Assembly (NCBI GenBank): GCA_918219625.1
Contig: CAKJXT010000044.1
Location: 1 to 39,051 of the forward strand
DNA: 39,051 nt
Direction: 5' to 3'
Source: Bacilli bacterium
GTDB lineage: Bacteria; Bacillota_I; Bacilli_A; RF39; UBA660
Below the pieces are notes generated by a model. The model saw only the letters and a program-made list of their open reading frames with translations. It made no database searches and was not told the DNA's origin. Positions 15,066 to 24,337 of the stretch are shown here, in pieces (position 1 is the stretch's first letter; every line of letters starts with the position of its first letter). A program made the position numbers and the translations under genes.

Positions 15066-18000
15066 AATCTCTTGATGAAGATGTTTTATGTGATCCTAAA
15101 AATAATGATATTTTAGAAAAGATAATTGTTTCGGTTGATGGGGATTTTTATGGTGGAAGTAAATTATTTGTTAATCCTAAATTAGTTGAAAGATTGATTT
15201 ATCCTACTAAAGGTGAAATTATTAAATATGTCGATGTTAAAACATTAGAAAATAATTTGCATTTAATTGATAATGCATTGGATACTGGATTGTTAAATTT
15301 ACATAAAAGTAATTCATATGTAGATAAGATTGAAATTTTAAAGTCTAAGGTTATTATTCGTAGATTAATTGAGAAGAAAGCTACACCGTGTTTAAAATCT
15401 ATATCAGGAGATTTTTATAAAAGTAATCCTGATATACTTGATGAGATGATAAAAAACGATATTTATATTGAACCTGATGATGTTGAAATAGTTGAAAGGT
15501 ATATCGAATTAGGTAAGCCTAATATTATTGATTTTTTTTATAAAATTGATAAATATCCTGAGTTAATAAAGAAAGCGATAGAAAAGGGTTATTTAAATAG
15601 AGATAGCAGAAATAGAGTAGCAAGTGTAATTTTATCTAGTTCATCACTTTCTAGGCAGTATGTTGAAAGTGATTGTGAAGAAGAATATAATTCTTTAATC
15701 GATGAAATTTGTTTAAATTTACGAAGGAAAGAGTCATTAGGTGGTAATGAATTTCAAACTGTTAGATTTCTTTTAAAAAGTGGACACGGAAATTTACTTG
15801 TACGAAGCCATTCTGGTTATAAGGTTATGTTTTCTAACGAAACTATTAATTTGTTGATAGTTGGAGGATGCCCTAATATAATAAATTATCTTGAAAAAGA
15901 AAAATCAGATGAAGGAATTATTAATAAAGCATTAGAAAAAGGATTTTCTGTTGATAAGGATATTTCAGATAATGTTGTTGGATATTTGAGTTTACATCCC
16001 GAATTAGTTTTAAACTTAATTAAACGTGGTAATGGGAATGCATTTTTATGTTTTAAAGATGACGAGCAATATTTAACACAAGAAAATTTAGAATTTGCTC
16101 TTCAAAATGGTTTAAATGATGAAAAAGTTAAAGCATATTGGCATAATAAAGAATTAGCGGATATGCTAAAAAAAGACCAACGATATGTTTTGAAGTTTGT
16201 TCAAAATGGCGGAGTAAACGCAATAAATTATTTAAATGAAAAGAGTTTAACTGAGCATCCTGAACTTGTTGAATTATGTTTGAATAATGGATTAGAAAAA
16301 ATTGATTCTTATCCACTATATAAAGTTATTAATAGTAATTCTGAATATTTAAAAAAAGCTGTTTCAATGGGATTAATTACTTCCAGCGTTGTAAAATCAA
16401 ATGTTGATTATATAAACATGTATTTAGATTATATTGGAAAATCATATATTAGTATTCAAAATTCTTCATCTGGTATTTCAAAAACTTCATTTGATTTTTT
16501 TAACAGTATTCCAGTATCTGTGCTTAAAGATAATCCTGAGATTATAAAAAGATTTATAGAAAATATTGATGATAAAGAGCATTTAAGTGATTATCAGTTT
16601 AATTTTTCGCCTTTTATAATTAATACCATTTTAAATAATTCTGAACTATTGGATTATTATATTAGTGTTTGTCCAGCTTTTATTAATGAAATAGAAAATC
16701 CGACTCGTGAGCAGGTTTTAAGTTATGTAAGAATATGGAGGGACTTTGGTTATCAAGCAAATGATAAAGTAAGGAAAAAATTAGAAGAAATTTTTAATGA
16801 TGATTTGGATTTGTTAATTGAATATAGTAATTATACCGAAGGAAGGATTGTTGCTTTTGCAGGTGAAACATTGCTAGCTGCACATCCTGAATTGTTTACT
16901 GGTAATGTTGCGCGTGTTTCTTATGGGTTTTTTTATGATGCAGGTATAATTGGATATGCGGGTAATGGTTTTCAAAAAGTTATTGGTTCAAATGTTTCGT
17001 TGATAAGAAGATATATGAAATCTAGTGGCGGATATGTTATTAATTTAGCAACTGAAGATGTTTTAAAAGAACATCCTGAATTGATTGAAGAGGCTTTTGC
17101 TGCAGGTTATCATATTGAATTTGCAAATAAGAGAAGTATTATAGATTATAATCCTGAATTAATAAAGAAAATTAATCTGGAAGATATTAAAATAGGGGAT
17201 GCAGTTTTACAAGAATATATATTTGAATCACGTGAATTATTAGAATATTTTTCTAGTGAGGATAATAATTGTTTATTATTAGATTGTACTCCAAGGGGAT
17301 TTTTTGATAATCCTGATAACAAATGGTTGTTAGAAAAAGCTAAAGAAAGAAGTTATGTCATTACAGATAGTACTCCGGAATATATTGTTGATATTTTATA
17401 TGAAAATGGATTTGATATTAATATTAGTGAAAAAAGTTCTGATAAATTGAAAAATTTATTTTGGGAAAAAGCTAAAGAAAAACCATCTTTAATTAGCAAT
17501 CTATCATATCCTTTAATATTAGAAAATTTAGATTTGATTTTTAATATACTTAAAGAATTTACAGAACATGAAAAATTAGGTATTATTTTTGGGGAAGGTA
17601 AACAAAAAAAATATGAAAGCACTACTGGAATATCTGAGGTTGTTAATGATGAACGCATTCTTAAAATTTTAATTAATGATTCTTCATATTTTTCAGATTT
17701 AAAGGTATTAATTAATTTTGAAAAGTTAAAAAATAATAATGAATTGATGAATGAATTTATACTTAAACAATTAAAAAGTTATATTTTGCTTGATTTTGAG
17801 GTAGAAAATTATATTGATACTAAATTCCAATTGGTTTATAAATTTATTGATGAGGGCTATTACATCATGGATAGTAGTCCGAGCGTATTTAAACAGTTTA
17901 AATATATAAAATATGCAGTTGAAAAGGGACAAATTGGTGCAATAAATTATTTAGATATATCATCAATTAATGATAATGAAAAACAAGAATTAGATGAATT

Positions 18001-21000
18001 GGTTTTTAAACTTATTGATAATGGTTATGAGATATCTAATAATAGTCCAAATTATCTAAAACAATTTAAATATATAAAGTATGCAGTTGATAAAGGAAAT
18101 ATATATGCTTTTAAATTGCTTGATTTAAAAAGCATAACAGATGAAGATTTAGATCGGCTATCAAAAGGTCAACTTCAATGTCTAAAAATATATAATCAAC
18201 TTGTTTCAAAATCATCTTCGTGTGCTAATGATTTTTTTGATTTTTTTGCTAAGAATATGGAGAATATTAATACTGATGGAATATTATTATCAGAGATACT
18301 TGAAAGTAATTTTGATTTAACTTCTGAATTAAGTATAATTGATAGTGAAATAATAAAAAAAGATTTATCTAAAGAACAAATGTATTGTTTAAATATTTAT
18401 TCAAATATTGAGTCTTCAAATTTAAAACAGAAATTTAAAAATTATACAATTGATCATCCTAATTTATCCATTGAGCAAATTAGTAGTATTGCTGAAATTT
18501 TTGCAAGAATTTCAAAATCTAATTCATTGGAAATAAGAAAATTGGAAGATGAAATAGCTTCTTCTATTTTACAGTTGGATAATCCTATTTATAGATTTGA
18601 ACAAATTGAAGATGTCTTCTTGAAAAATAATTTACCTACTGTTGGAAAAGTCTATAAAGTTTTTGAGATAATGCATCCAAATTTTAAAGGATTTATTTTT
18701 AATAATGGTGTAATCTCTCCTATTTTAAGTGGCAAATCTAATTATGGTAGAGAGGTTATTGTATTTGCTGATTTAGTTAGATCCTTCATGGGGTCTAATA
18801 ATAGGAGTATGAATAATTATTTAAATAATTTGGAAATAGGTAATAAGTTATTTATTGGTATTAGTGAAGGTAGATTAAGTTATGAGGAATTATCTAGTGA
18901 GCAAATAGAGGTTTTACAGGAATTTGTATCACATTTAAATACATTATTTAATAATACGCAGAAGGGTAAAGCTGATAATAATAAGGAACTTACTGGAAAT
19001 ATTATAGAAGATATTAGATTTTTAAAATCATTATTTTCAGTTGATGGAAAATTAGAATATGATTTGCCGGATAGAATTATTAAGATGTATTGTCATTTTG
19101 CTGGAATTGATACATTAGAACAAGCTAAGCAATATGTTAAGAAAAAGGTTAAAGAAGCTGATGAAAGAGGAAGAAAGTATGCTGAAGGTGAGTTTACTTT
19201 ACAAGAAGGAGATTTTGTAAAGGGAATTAAACCTTCTAATACAGGTTTAAATGAGATAGATGCTTGTTTAACAGTTCTCCCTTTAATTTTACAGAATGGA
19301 AGTAATTCAAAAGAGTATTTAGGTAGTAGTGCTGATACTGATAGAACACCACTTGATACTGATTGTTGTGTTGTTTTAGAAAATGGTTCTATTGCTGAAG
19401 GTATAGTAAAAACTGGTAATTCGGGTTATGGTCCAGTCTATTTCGTTTTAAAAAATAGGGATAATAGATTTACTATAACAAGAAGAAGTCCTAAAGAAAA
19501 AAATCAAGAAGTTGATACTAAGCTTGATTTAACTCGTCTTGAGGCTTTTTATACTGGCGTTATTGGGGATACACATTATGGTATTCGTACAGGATTTGCT
19601 TCTTCAGAGATTGATTATATTGTTGTTAATTCTTATGATAATAGAATTGGATTAGAGATAGCAATGAATGGCTTTTATATTCCTGTTGTGGATAGGCAAG
19701 GTAAGTTAGTATTTAGTCCGGACGAATATGATATGTTAAGAAGTAAAATGAATGGATTGTCATATTATGGTATTGAAGAATATGATATTTCTAGTGAATT
19801 GGAAACACCTGAAATATTAAAACTAGCTTCTAAGATTTCTATAAGTGAAAGAGAAGTTGTTATTAAAAGAAATACCATTAATGGGATTATAAGTGAAGTT
19901 ATTAAAAAATATGGTTTAAAATTGAAAGAGCAAGTAGATGGTGATATTCAAGAAGGATATGTTGAACTTATTGATACAGGTTCAACTGGAAGAGGAACTA
20001 ATTTACCAGGTGATGGTGACTTTGATTATATGATGAGATTTGATAGAGCTATTATGGATAATCCTGATTTATTAGATAAAATTAAAAACGATTTATTAAA
20101 TGCTTTTAATAATGGAAATAGTGGAGTAATAGGAACTGGAGACTTTAGATTAAAAGGTGTTAACATTGAAGGTTTAAGTGTTCCTGTTGATATAGATATT
20201 ACTTTTGTTGAGAGAACTGATAAATTAAATTATTCAACGGATATGTGTATATCTGATAGATTAAAAACTATTAGAAAATTATATCCTGATAAATATAATT
20301 CTATTGTCGCAAATATAATAATTGCAAAGAAAGTTCTTAAGTTTGCAGAGTGTTATAAGCCTGACAGAGGTTCTAATCCTCAAGGTGGATTAGGTGGAGT
20401 TGGAATTGAGAATTGGATACTCCAAAATGGTGGTTCTTTTAAACAGGCTGTAATAGACTTTTTAGCTGCTGCTGATGGAAAGAGCTTTGATGAATTTAAA
20501 GAATTCTATAAAATATATGATTATGGTGAAAATCATATGGCTCAAAAAAGGGGTATTTATCCACATGATAATTTTGTTTACAACATGAGTCCTCAAGGGT
20601 TTGAGAAAATGAAGCAAATATTGTTAAAATATAAAGAATTATGCGATAAAGGAATTTCAAATACTTTTGAAGAAATCATAGGACAAGATTTGGCTAATTT
20701 TGAATTTGAAGGAATTATTGACAAAAGACAATATGAGGATGCTTCTGAAATAAAGAGCGACACTCAACAAATACTTAGAACTTATGTGGATAAATCTATT
20801 GAGGTGAATGATATTAATTTAGGACAAACTGGTTATATGTATCAATATTCTGATGATGATAAAACATATCTTGTTAAGGCTGGGGTCAATAAGCAAGATA
20901 TGAGAGTTAGACCTGCAAGAGCTTGTGTACAAGAATGTGCAAGTATTTTACAAAGAATTGTTAGTCCTAGTACTTGTGTTGATGTAAGGGTTTTTGGTAA

Positions 21001-21547
21001 AGGAAATGTTAAAGTTTCTGTTCAAGAGAAGATAGAAAGTGCTCATAATATAACTAGTGATGAAATAATAAGAAATCATACTGGAGAGCTATTAGGTGAA
21101 TATGTATGTGATTATTTACTTGGTAATTTTGATTCTGATGATAAGAATTTTATTGTTGATAAAAATGGTATTTTGCGCGGAATTGATAAAGAACAATCAT
21201 TTAAGTATTTACTTAGAAATTTTGATGAATCACTTTCTTTAGATTTTAGTTTTCAACCTAGTGGCTCTAGATTAAGTATTTATTCAAAATTTATAGATTA
21301 TTTGAAACAAAATGGATTATCAGAAGACAACCTTTCTTATTTAAATGATATTTTAAAAAAACTTCAAAATATTTCTGATGATGATTATAAGAATATATTT
21401 AAGAGTTATGCCTATGCTTATGACCCTAGTAAAGCTAGTGATATTCTCTCAAAAATACTTCAAAGAAAGAAATATTTTGAAGCTAATATTAATGATTTTA
21501 TAAATCAATTTAGTATGGTTTATGATTCCAAATTTTCGTCTAAATAG
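15032..21547 (+). CDS. Giant helical-repeat protein with nucleotidyltransferase and kinase-like domains
   Basis: The frame is open for 2171 codons. Residues 1 to about 1150 are a helical array with many degenerate units beginning HPELV/NPELI and ending in an aliphatic-Gly turn; residues 934-989 and 990-1045 form a recent tandem repeat. About 1390-1600 is a distinct block with GDFVKGI (1394) and EYLGSSADTDRTPLDTD (around 1431). A nucleotidyltransferase domain follows: TGSTGRGTN (1649-1657), DFD (Asp1663, Asp1665), a third acidic strand VDID (Asp1720, Asp1722) and a GGLGGVGIENW helix. The C-terminal domain resembles HipA/PI3K-like kinases: YLVKAG (Lys1949), GNFDSDDKN (2031-2039) and GIDKEQSF (Asp2052). 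The only in-frame start is a TTG, so it is more likely joined to the upstream 77-aa frame. Function unknown; a sensor plus NMP- or phosphate-transfer effector is inference. Confidence 0.8.
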   Translation: MGRKKSYEYLLKSLDEDVLCDPKNNDILEKIIVSVDGDFYGGSKLFVNPKLVERLIYPTKGEIIKYVDVKTLENNLHLIDNALDTGLLNLHKSNSYVDKIEILKSKVIIRRLIEKKATPCLKSISGDFYKSNPDILDEMIKNDIYIEPDDVEIVERYIELGKPNIIDFFYKIDKYPELIKKAIEKGYLNRDSRNRVASVILSSSSLSRQYVESDCEEEYNSLIDEICLNLRRKESLGGNEFQTVRFLLKSGHGNLLVRSHSGYKVMFSNETINLLIVGGCPNIINYLEKEKSDEGIINKALEKGFSVDKDISDNVVGYLSLHPELVLNLIKRGNGNAFLCFKDDEQYLTQENLEFALQNGLNDEKVKAYWHNKELADMLKKDQRYVLKFVQNGGVNAINYLNEKSLTEHPELVELCLNNGLEKIDSYPLYKVINSNSEYLKKAVSMGLITSSVVKSNVDYINMYLDYIGKSYISIQNSSSGISKTSFDFFNSIPVSVLKDNPEIIKRFIENIDDKEHLSDYQFNFSPFIINTILNNSELLDYYISVCPAFINEIENPTREQVLSYVRIWRDFGYQANDKVRKKLEEIFNDDLDLLIEYSNYTEGRIVAFAGETLLAAHPELFTGNVARVSYGFFYDAGIIGYAGNGFQKVIGSNVSLIRRYMKSSGGYVINLATEDVLKEHPELIEEAFAAGYHIEFANKRSIIDYNPELIKKINLEDIKIGDAVLQEYIFESRELLEYFSSEDNNCLLLDCTPRGFFDNPDNKWLLEKAKERSYVITDSTPEYIVDILYENGFDINISEKSSDKLKNLFWEKAKEKPSLISNLSYPLILENLDLIFNILKEFTEHEKLGIIFGEGKQKKYESTTGISEVVNDERILKILINDSSYFSDLKVLINFEKLKNNNELMNEFILKQLKSYILLDFEVENYIDTKFQLVYKFIDEGYYIMDSSPSVFKQFKYIKYAVEKGQIGAINYLDISSINDNEKQELDELVFKLIDNGYEISNNSPNYLKQFKYIKYAVDKGNIYAFKLLDLKSITDEDLDRLSKGQLQCLKIYNQLVSKSSSCANDFFDFFAKNMENINTDGILLSEILESNFDLTSELSIIDSEIIKKDLSKEQMYCLNIYSNIESSNLKQKFKNYTIDHPNLSIEQISSIAEIFARISKSNSLEIRKLEDEIASSILQLDNPIYRFEQIEDVFLKNNLPTVGKVYKVFEIMHPNFKGFIFNNGVISPILSGKSNYGREVIVFADLVRSFMGSNNRSMNNYLNNLEIGNKLFIGISEGRLSYEELSSEQIEVLQEFVSHLNTLFNNTQKGKADNNKELTGNIIEDIRFLKSLFSVDGKLEYDLPDRIIKMYCHFAGIDTLEQAKQYVKKKVKEADERGRKYAEGEFTLQEGDFVKGIKPSNTGLNEIDACLTVLPLILQNGSNSKEYLGSSADTDRTPLDTDCCVVLENGSIAEGIVKTGNSGYGPVYFVLKNRDNRFTITRRSPKEKNQEVDTKLDLTRLEAFYTGVIGDTHYGIRTGFASSEIDYIVVNSYDNRIGLEIAMNGFYIPVVDRQGKLVFSPDEYDMLRSKMNGLSYYGIEEYDISSELETPEILKLASKISISEREVVIKRNTINGIISEVIKKYGLKLKEQVDGDIQEGYVELIDTGSTGRGTNLPGDGDFDYMMRFDRAIMDNPDLLDKIKNDLLNAFNNGNSGVIGTGDFRLKGVNIEGLSVPVDIDITFVERTDKLNYSTDMCISDRLKTIRKLYPDKYNSIVANIIIAKKVLKFAECYKPDRGSNPQGGLGGVGIENWILQNGGSFKQAVIDFLAAADGKSFDEFKEFYKIYDYGENHMAQKRGIYPHDNFVYNMSPQGFEKMKQILLKYKELCDKGISNTFEEIIGQDLANFEFEGIIDKRQYEDASEIKSDTQQILRTYVDKSIEVNDINLGQTGYMYQYSDDDKTYLVKAGVNKQDMRVRPARACVQECASILQRIVSPSTCVDVRVFGKGNVKVSVQEKIESAHNITSDEIIRNHTGELLGEYVCDYLLGNFDSDDKNFIVDKNGILRGIDKEQSFKYLLRNFDESLSLDFSFQPSGSRLSIYSKFIDYLKQNGLSEDNLSYLNDILKKLQNISDDDYKNIFKSYAYAYDPSKASDILSKILQRKKYFEANINDFINQFSMVYDSKFSSK
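17831..18166 (+). repeat. Tandem 168-base repeat inside the giant gene
   Basis: Two consecutive units of 56 codons (17831-17998 and 17999-18166) encode the same pattern, including the shared block KQFKYIKYAV. The DNA is also clearly similar, for example around 17888 and 18056, which points to a recent internal duplication of a helical unit. Confidence 0.75.
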
Positions 21548-21555
21548 TTTATAAG

Positions 21556-21588
21556 AAATTACAGATTATAAAATCTGTAATTTTTTTT
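21556..21588 (+). terminator. Terminator after the giant gene
   Basis: AAATTACAGATT (21556-21567), loop ATAA, AATCTGTAATTT (21572-21583), then T. Confidence 0.88.
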
Positions 21589-21591
21589 AAT

Positions 21592-21645
21592 TTATTTAAG
21601 GAACTTTTATATTTATCTCGTATGATATATTTTGAGGTGAAAGAA
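21592..21645 (+). repeat. Leader repeat, copy 1, upstream of dinD
   Basis: This leader has the blocks AAGGAACTTTTAT and GATATATTTTGAGGTGAAA before the dinD ATG. The same blocks, in the same spacing, precede the Rpn gene 880 bases downstream. It probably carries a promoter (TATATT at 21626-21631) and the GAGGTGA ribosome-binding site. Confidence 0.75.
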
Positions 21646-22467
21646 ATGAATCAAATAAAAGAGTACACAGAAAAGATGTTTGAAGATATTAAACATATAG
21701 ATGAAAATGGTAATGAATATTGGTATGCTAGAGAATTGATGCCAGTTTTAGAATATACCTTATGGCAAAATTTTCATAGAATAATTAAAACTGCAGAAGA
21801 AAACTGTAATAATAGTAATTATAAGGCTTTAGATCATTTTATCGGCGTCAATAAAATGATAAATTTAGCAAAAGGCGCCCAAAGAAAAATTTAGGATTAT
21901 AAGTTATCTAGATATGCTTGTTATTTAATAGTTTTAAATTGTGATCCTAGAAAGAAAGTAATTGCTTTGGCTAAGACTTATTTTGCCATTCAAACAAGAA
22001 AGCAGGAACTCTCTGAAATTGAATATAGTTGTCTTTCTGAAGATGAAAAAAGATTTTATCAAAGAAATTTAACTAAAAAAGGAAATTATTCTTTAAATAT
22101 AGTTGCTAAAAAGGTTGGGGTTAAGAATTTTGATAAGTTTCATAATTTTGGTTATATGGGTTTATATAATGGTGAAACAGCTAATGATATAGCTAAAAGA
22201 AAGAATTTAAGGTATAGAGAAGATATTTTAGATAATATGGGTAGTGTAGAGTTGGCTGCTAATTTATTTAGAATAACTCAAACAGAAGAAAAACTTATTA
22301 ATGATAATATTAAAGGAGAGAATAATGCGAACGAAACTCATTATAATATTGGGAAAAATATTAGAGAAGTTATTGCTAAAAATGGAGGTACTATGCCTGA
22401 GAAGTTACCAACACCTGATAAAAGTTTAAAAGAGTTAGAAAAAGATAATAAAATTTCAATTAATTGA
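21646..22467 (+). pseudogene. dinD: dinD, interrupted by an in-frame TAG
   Basis: DinD is a DNA-damage-inducible protein of the BRO-N family; in E. coli it is SOS-induced and affects RecA filaments. The frame begins MNQIKEYTEKMFEDIKHIDE after GAGGTGA and contains ENGNEYWYARELMPVLEY, then GAQRKI, an amber codon (21892-21894), and DYKLSRYACYLIVLNCDPRK in the same frame. In E. coli DinD the aligned position is a Lys, so one change AAG to TAG explains the break. The rest is complete to a TGA at 22465, including ALAKTYFAIQTRKQE, FGYMGLYNGETA and a C-terminal PEKLPTPDKSLKELEK segment. Only one disabling mutation is seen, so inactivation is recent or a sequence error; the fragment after the stop has an internal ATG near 22200 only. 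Confidence 0.88.
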
Positions 22468-22471
22468 GAAT

Positions 22472-22525
22472 TATTTTAAGGAACTTTTATTTCTATGAAG
22501 TAAGATATATTTTGAGGTGAAAAAA
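22472..22525 (+). repeat. Leader repeat, copy 2, upstream of the Rpn gene
   Basis: Shares AAGGAACTTTTAT and GATATATTTTGAGGTGAAA with the dinD leader, exactly 880 bases downstream, including the distance to ATG. The middle 12 bases differ. Confidence 0.75.
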
Positions 22526-23395
22526 ATGTATTTTGATAAGATAACAAAAAAAGTAGTATTAGAAGATGGAAAGATTGTTCCACTTTCTAATGATTTAGTT
22601 TTTAAGAACGTCGTAAAGAATGTAGTTAATAGGGATTTTTTAGCTAAAATAATATATCTTGTAACCGGTATTGATTATGATTATTTATTTAAGAATATGA
22701 TTGTGATAGATGCTGATATACCTGATAAGAGTGTATTTATTCATCATAATGAACAGGATGTTGTTGTGACTATAGATAATAAATATATTAATGTTGAAAT
22801 GTCTAATGATAAGGCTAAGAATAAAAGAAAAAATGAAATAACTTCTCATAAATATGCATCAAGTATGTATGTGAAAGGTTCTGATTATAGTGAATCATAT
22901 ATTTTTTATCAAATAGCTATAGAAAATTATAATATTTTTAGAAATAGTGATTTAGTTATTGAGGTTGGGTTAACTGATTTAAAGAATGGTGAGATAGAAA
23001 CAGATGAATTTAGGAAATTTCATGTTAACTTGAAAAATGTACCTAATAAATGTTATAATGAACTTAGTGAAAGGGAAAGATATTTTAAACTGTTTTTAAT
23101 TGACGACATAGAGGAGTTAGATAAAATATCTATGGGTGATGATATTATGAAGAAAGTTGTTGAAACAGTAAAGAGTTTAAGTAATGATCCTATATTTATG
23201 AGTGAATTAGAAAAACAACAGTTAGATGAATATTGTAGTGCGATGGCGATTGTTGATGCAAAAAAGGAAGGAAAAGTTGAGGGAAAAAAAGAAAATCAAA
23301 TTGAAATGGCTAAGAGAATGCTTGATGATAATATTGAGAAAGAAAATATTTCTAAATATACTGGCTTAAGTATTGATGAGATAAATAATTTATGA
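22526..23395 (+). CDS. Rpn-family PD-(D/E)XK nuclease / putative transposase
   Basis: Rpn proteins are PD-(D/E)XK nucleases that promote RecA-independent recombination and are often mobile or amplified. The 289-residue product opens with the typical IVPLSNDLVFKNVV (17-30), has the core strands VVVTIDNKYINVEMS (80-93) with Asp84 and Glu91, and ends with the family's GKVEGKKE stretch and YTGLSIDEINNL helix. The residue two after Glu91 is Ser where most members have Gln or Lys, so catalysis may be altered. The start at 22526 follows GAGGTGA; the GTG at 22517 is part of that site. It shares its leader with dinD. Confidence 0.85.
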   Translation: MYFDKITKKVVLEDGKIVPLSNDLVFKNVVKNVVNRDFLAKIIYLVTGIDYDYLFKNMIVIDADIPDKSVFIHHNEQDVVVTIDNKYINVEMSNDKAKNKRKNEITSHKYASSMYVKGSDYSESYIFYQIAIENYNIFRNSDLVIEVGLTDLKNGEIETDEFRKFHVNLKNVPNKCYNELSERERYFKLFLIDDIEELDKISMGDDIMKKVVETVKSLSNDPIFMSELEKQQLDEYCSAMAIVDAKKEGKVEGKKENQIEMAKRMLDDNIEKENISKYTGLSIDEINNL

Positions 23396-23415
23396 TGCCT
23401 TAGGGTATCTTTTTT
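23394..23415 (+). terminator. Terminator after the Rpn gene
   Basis: GATGCC (23394-23399), loop TTAG, GGTATC (23404-23409) with one G-T pair, then six T. The stop TGA overlaps the stem. Confidence 0.75.
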
Positions 23416-23416
23416 C

Positions 23417-23445
23417 TTGATTATTTTTATTAAATATTATAAAAT
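23417..23445 (+). promoter_or_regulatory. Promoter of truB
   Basis: TTGATT (23417-23422) directly after the terminator U-tract, a 17-base spacer, TAAAAT (23440-23445). The expected start near 23452 leaves about 9 bases before ATG, holding GTGA. Confidence 0.65.
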
Positions 23446-23460
23446 TTATATGTGATTTAT

Positions 23461-24333
23461 ATGAATGGATTATTGGTTATTAATAAAGAAAAAGATTGTA
23501 CTAGTAGAGATGTTGTTAATTCAGTTTCTAATATTCTTGGTACTAAAAAAGTTGGACATACAGGTACATTAGATCCTATGGCAACAGGTGTGCTTGTTAT
23601 TTGTGTTGGTAAGTGTACTAAGTTAGTTGATATGATTACTTGTGATGAAAAAGAATATATTGCTGGGGTTAAGCTAGGCTTATTAACTGATACATTAGAT
23701 ACTACTGGTAATGTTTTAAAAAGTGAGAGTGTTAAATTTAGTCGTGATGAAATTATTGATGTATTAAATTCGATGATTGGTTCGTATTTACAAGAAGTTC
23801 CGATTTATAGCGCGGTTAAAGTTAATGGCAAAAAATTATACGAGTATGCTAGAAGTGGTAAGGAAGTAGAGTTACCTAAGAGAATGGTTAATATTAAAAG
23901 TATTGAATTAGTTAGTGATATTGAATATATAGATGGTACTGTTAATTTTTCTATTAAGTGTTTGGTTAGCAAGGGTACTTATATTAGAAGTTTAGTTCGT
24001 GATATTGCTTCTAAATTGGGTACTATTGGGGTTATGAGTTCTTTAGAAAGGACTAAGCAAGGGGCATTCACAATTGATGAAGCTTATTCATTATCTGATA
24101 TAGAAAATGGTAATTATAAATTAATTGATGTTGGAACTTATTTTAGTGATATGTATAGAGTAGTAGTGGATGAGAATTTAAAAAAAGATATTTTAAACGG
24201 AAAACTATTGGATAATATTTATAAATGTGATAAAATCTTGTTTGTTGACGAAAAAAACGAGGTTCTTGCTATATATACTGTTTATGATAAGGATAATAGT
24301 AAGATTAAGCCTTATAAAATGTTAGGAGAGTAA
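23461..24333 (+). CDS. truB: tRNA pseudouridine-55 synthase TruB
   Basis: TruB makes pseudouridine 55 in the T-loop of all tRNAs. The 290-residue protein has GHTGTLDPMATGVLVI with the catalytic Asp38, and later KGTYIRSLVRDIASKLGT, both diagnostic. The start at 23461 (MNGLLVINK) is chosen over a GTG at 23452, which itself forms the weak Shine-Dalgarno. The C-terminal part (about 225-290) is short and divergent. The next gene begins 4 bases after the stop, so they form an operon. Confidence 0.95.
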   Translation: MNGLLVINKEKDCTSRDVVNSVSNILGTKKVGHTGTLDPMATGVLVICVGKCTKLVDMITCDEKEYIAGVKLGLLTDTLDTTGNVLKSESVKFSRDEIIDVLNSMIGSYLQEVPIYSAVKVNGKKLYEYARSGKEVELPKRMVNIKSIELVSDIEYIDGTVNFSIKCLVSKGTYIRSLVRDIASKLGTIGVMSSLERTKQGAFTIDEAYSLSDIENGNYKLIDVGTYFSDMYRVVVDENLKKDILNGKLLDNIYKCDKILFVDEKNEVLAIYTVYDKDNSKIKPYKMLGE

Positions 24334-24337
24334 AAAG

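Noticed and set aside
21895..22467. Independent gene for the part of dinD after the amber codon
   Set aside because: It is the same frame and the direct continuation of DinD, without a ribosome-binding site or suitable start codon at its beginning.
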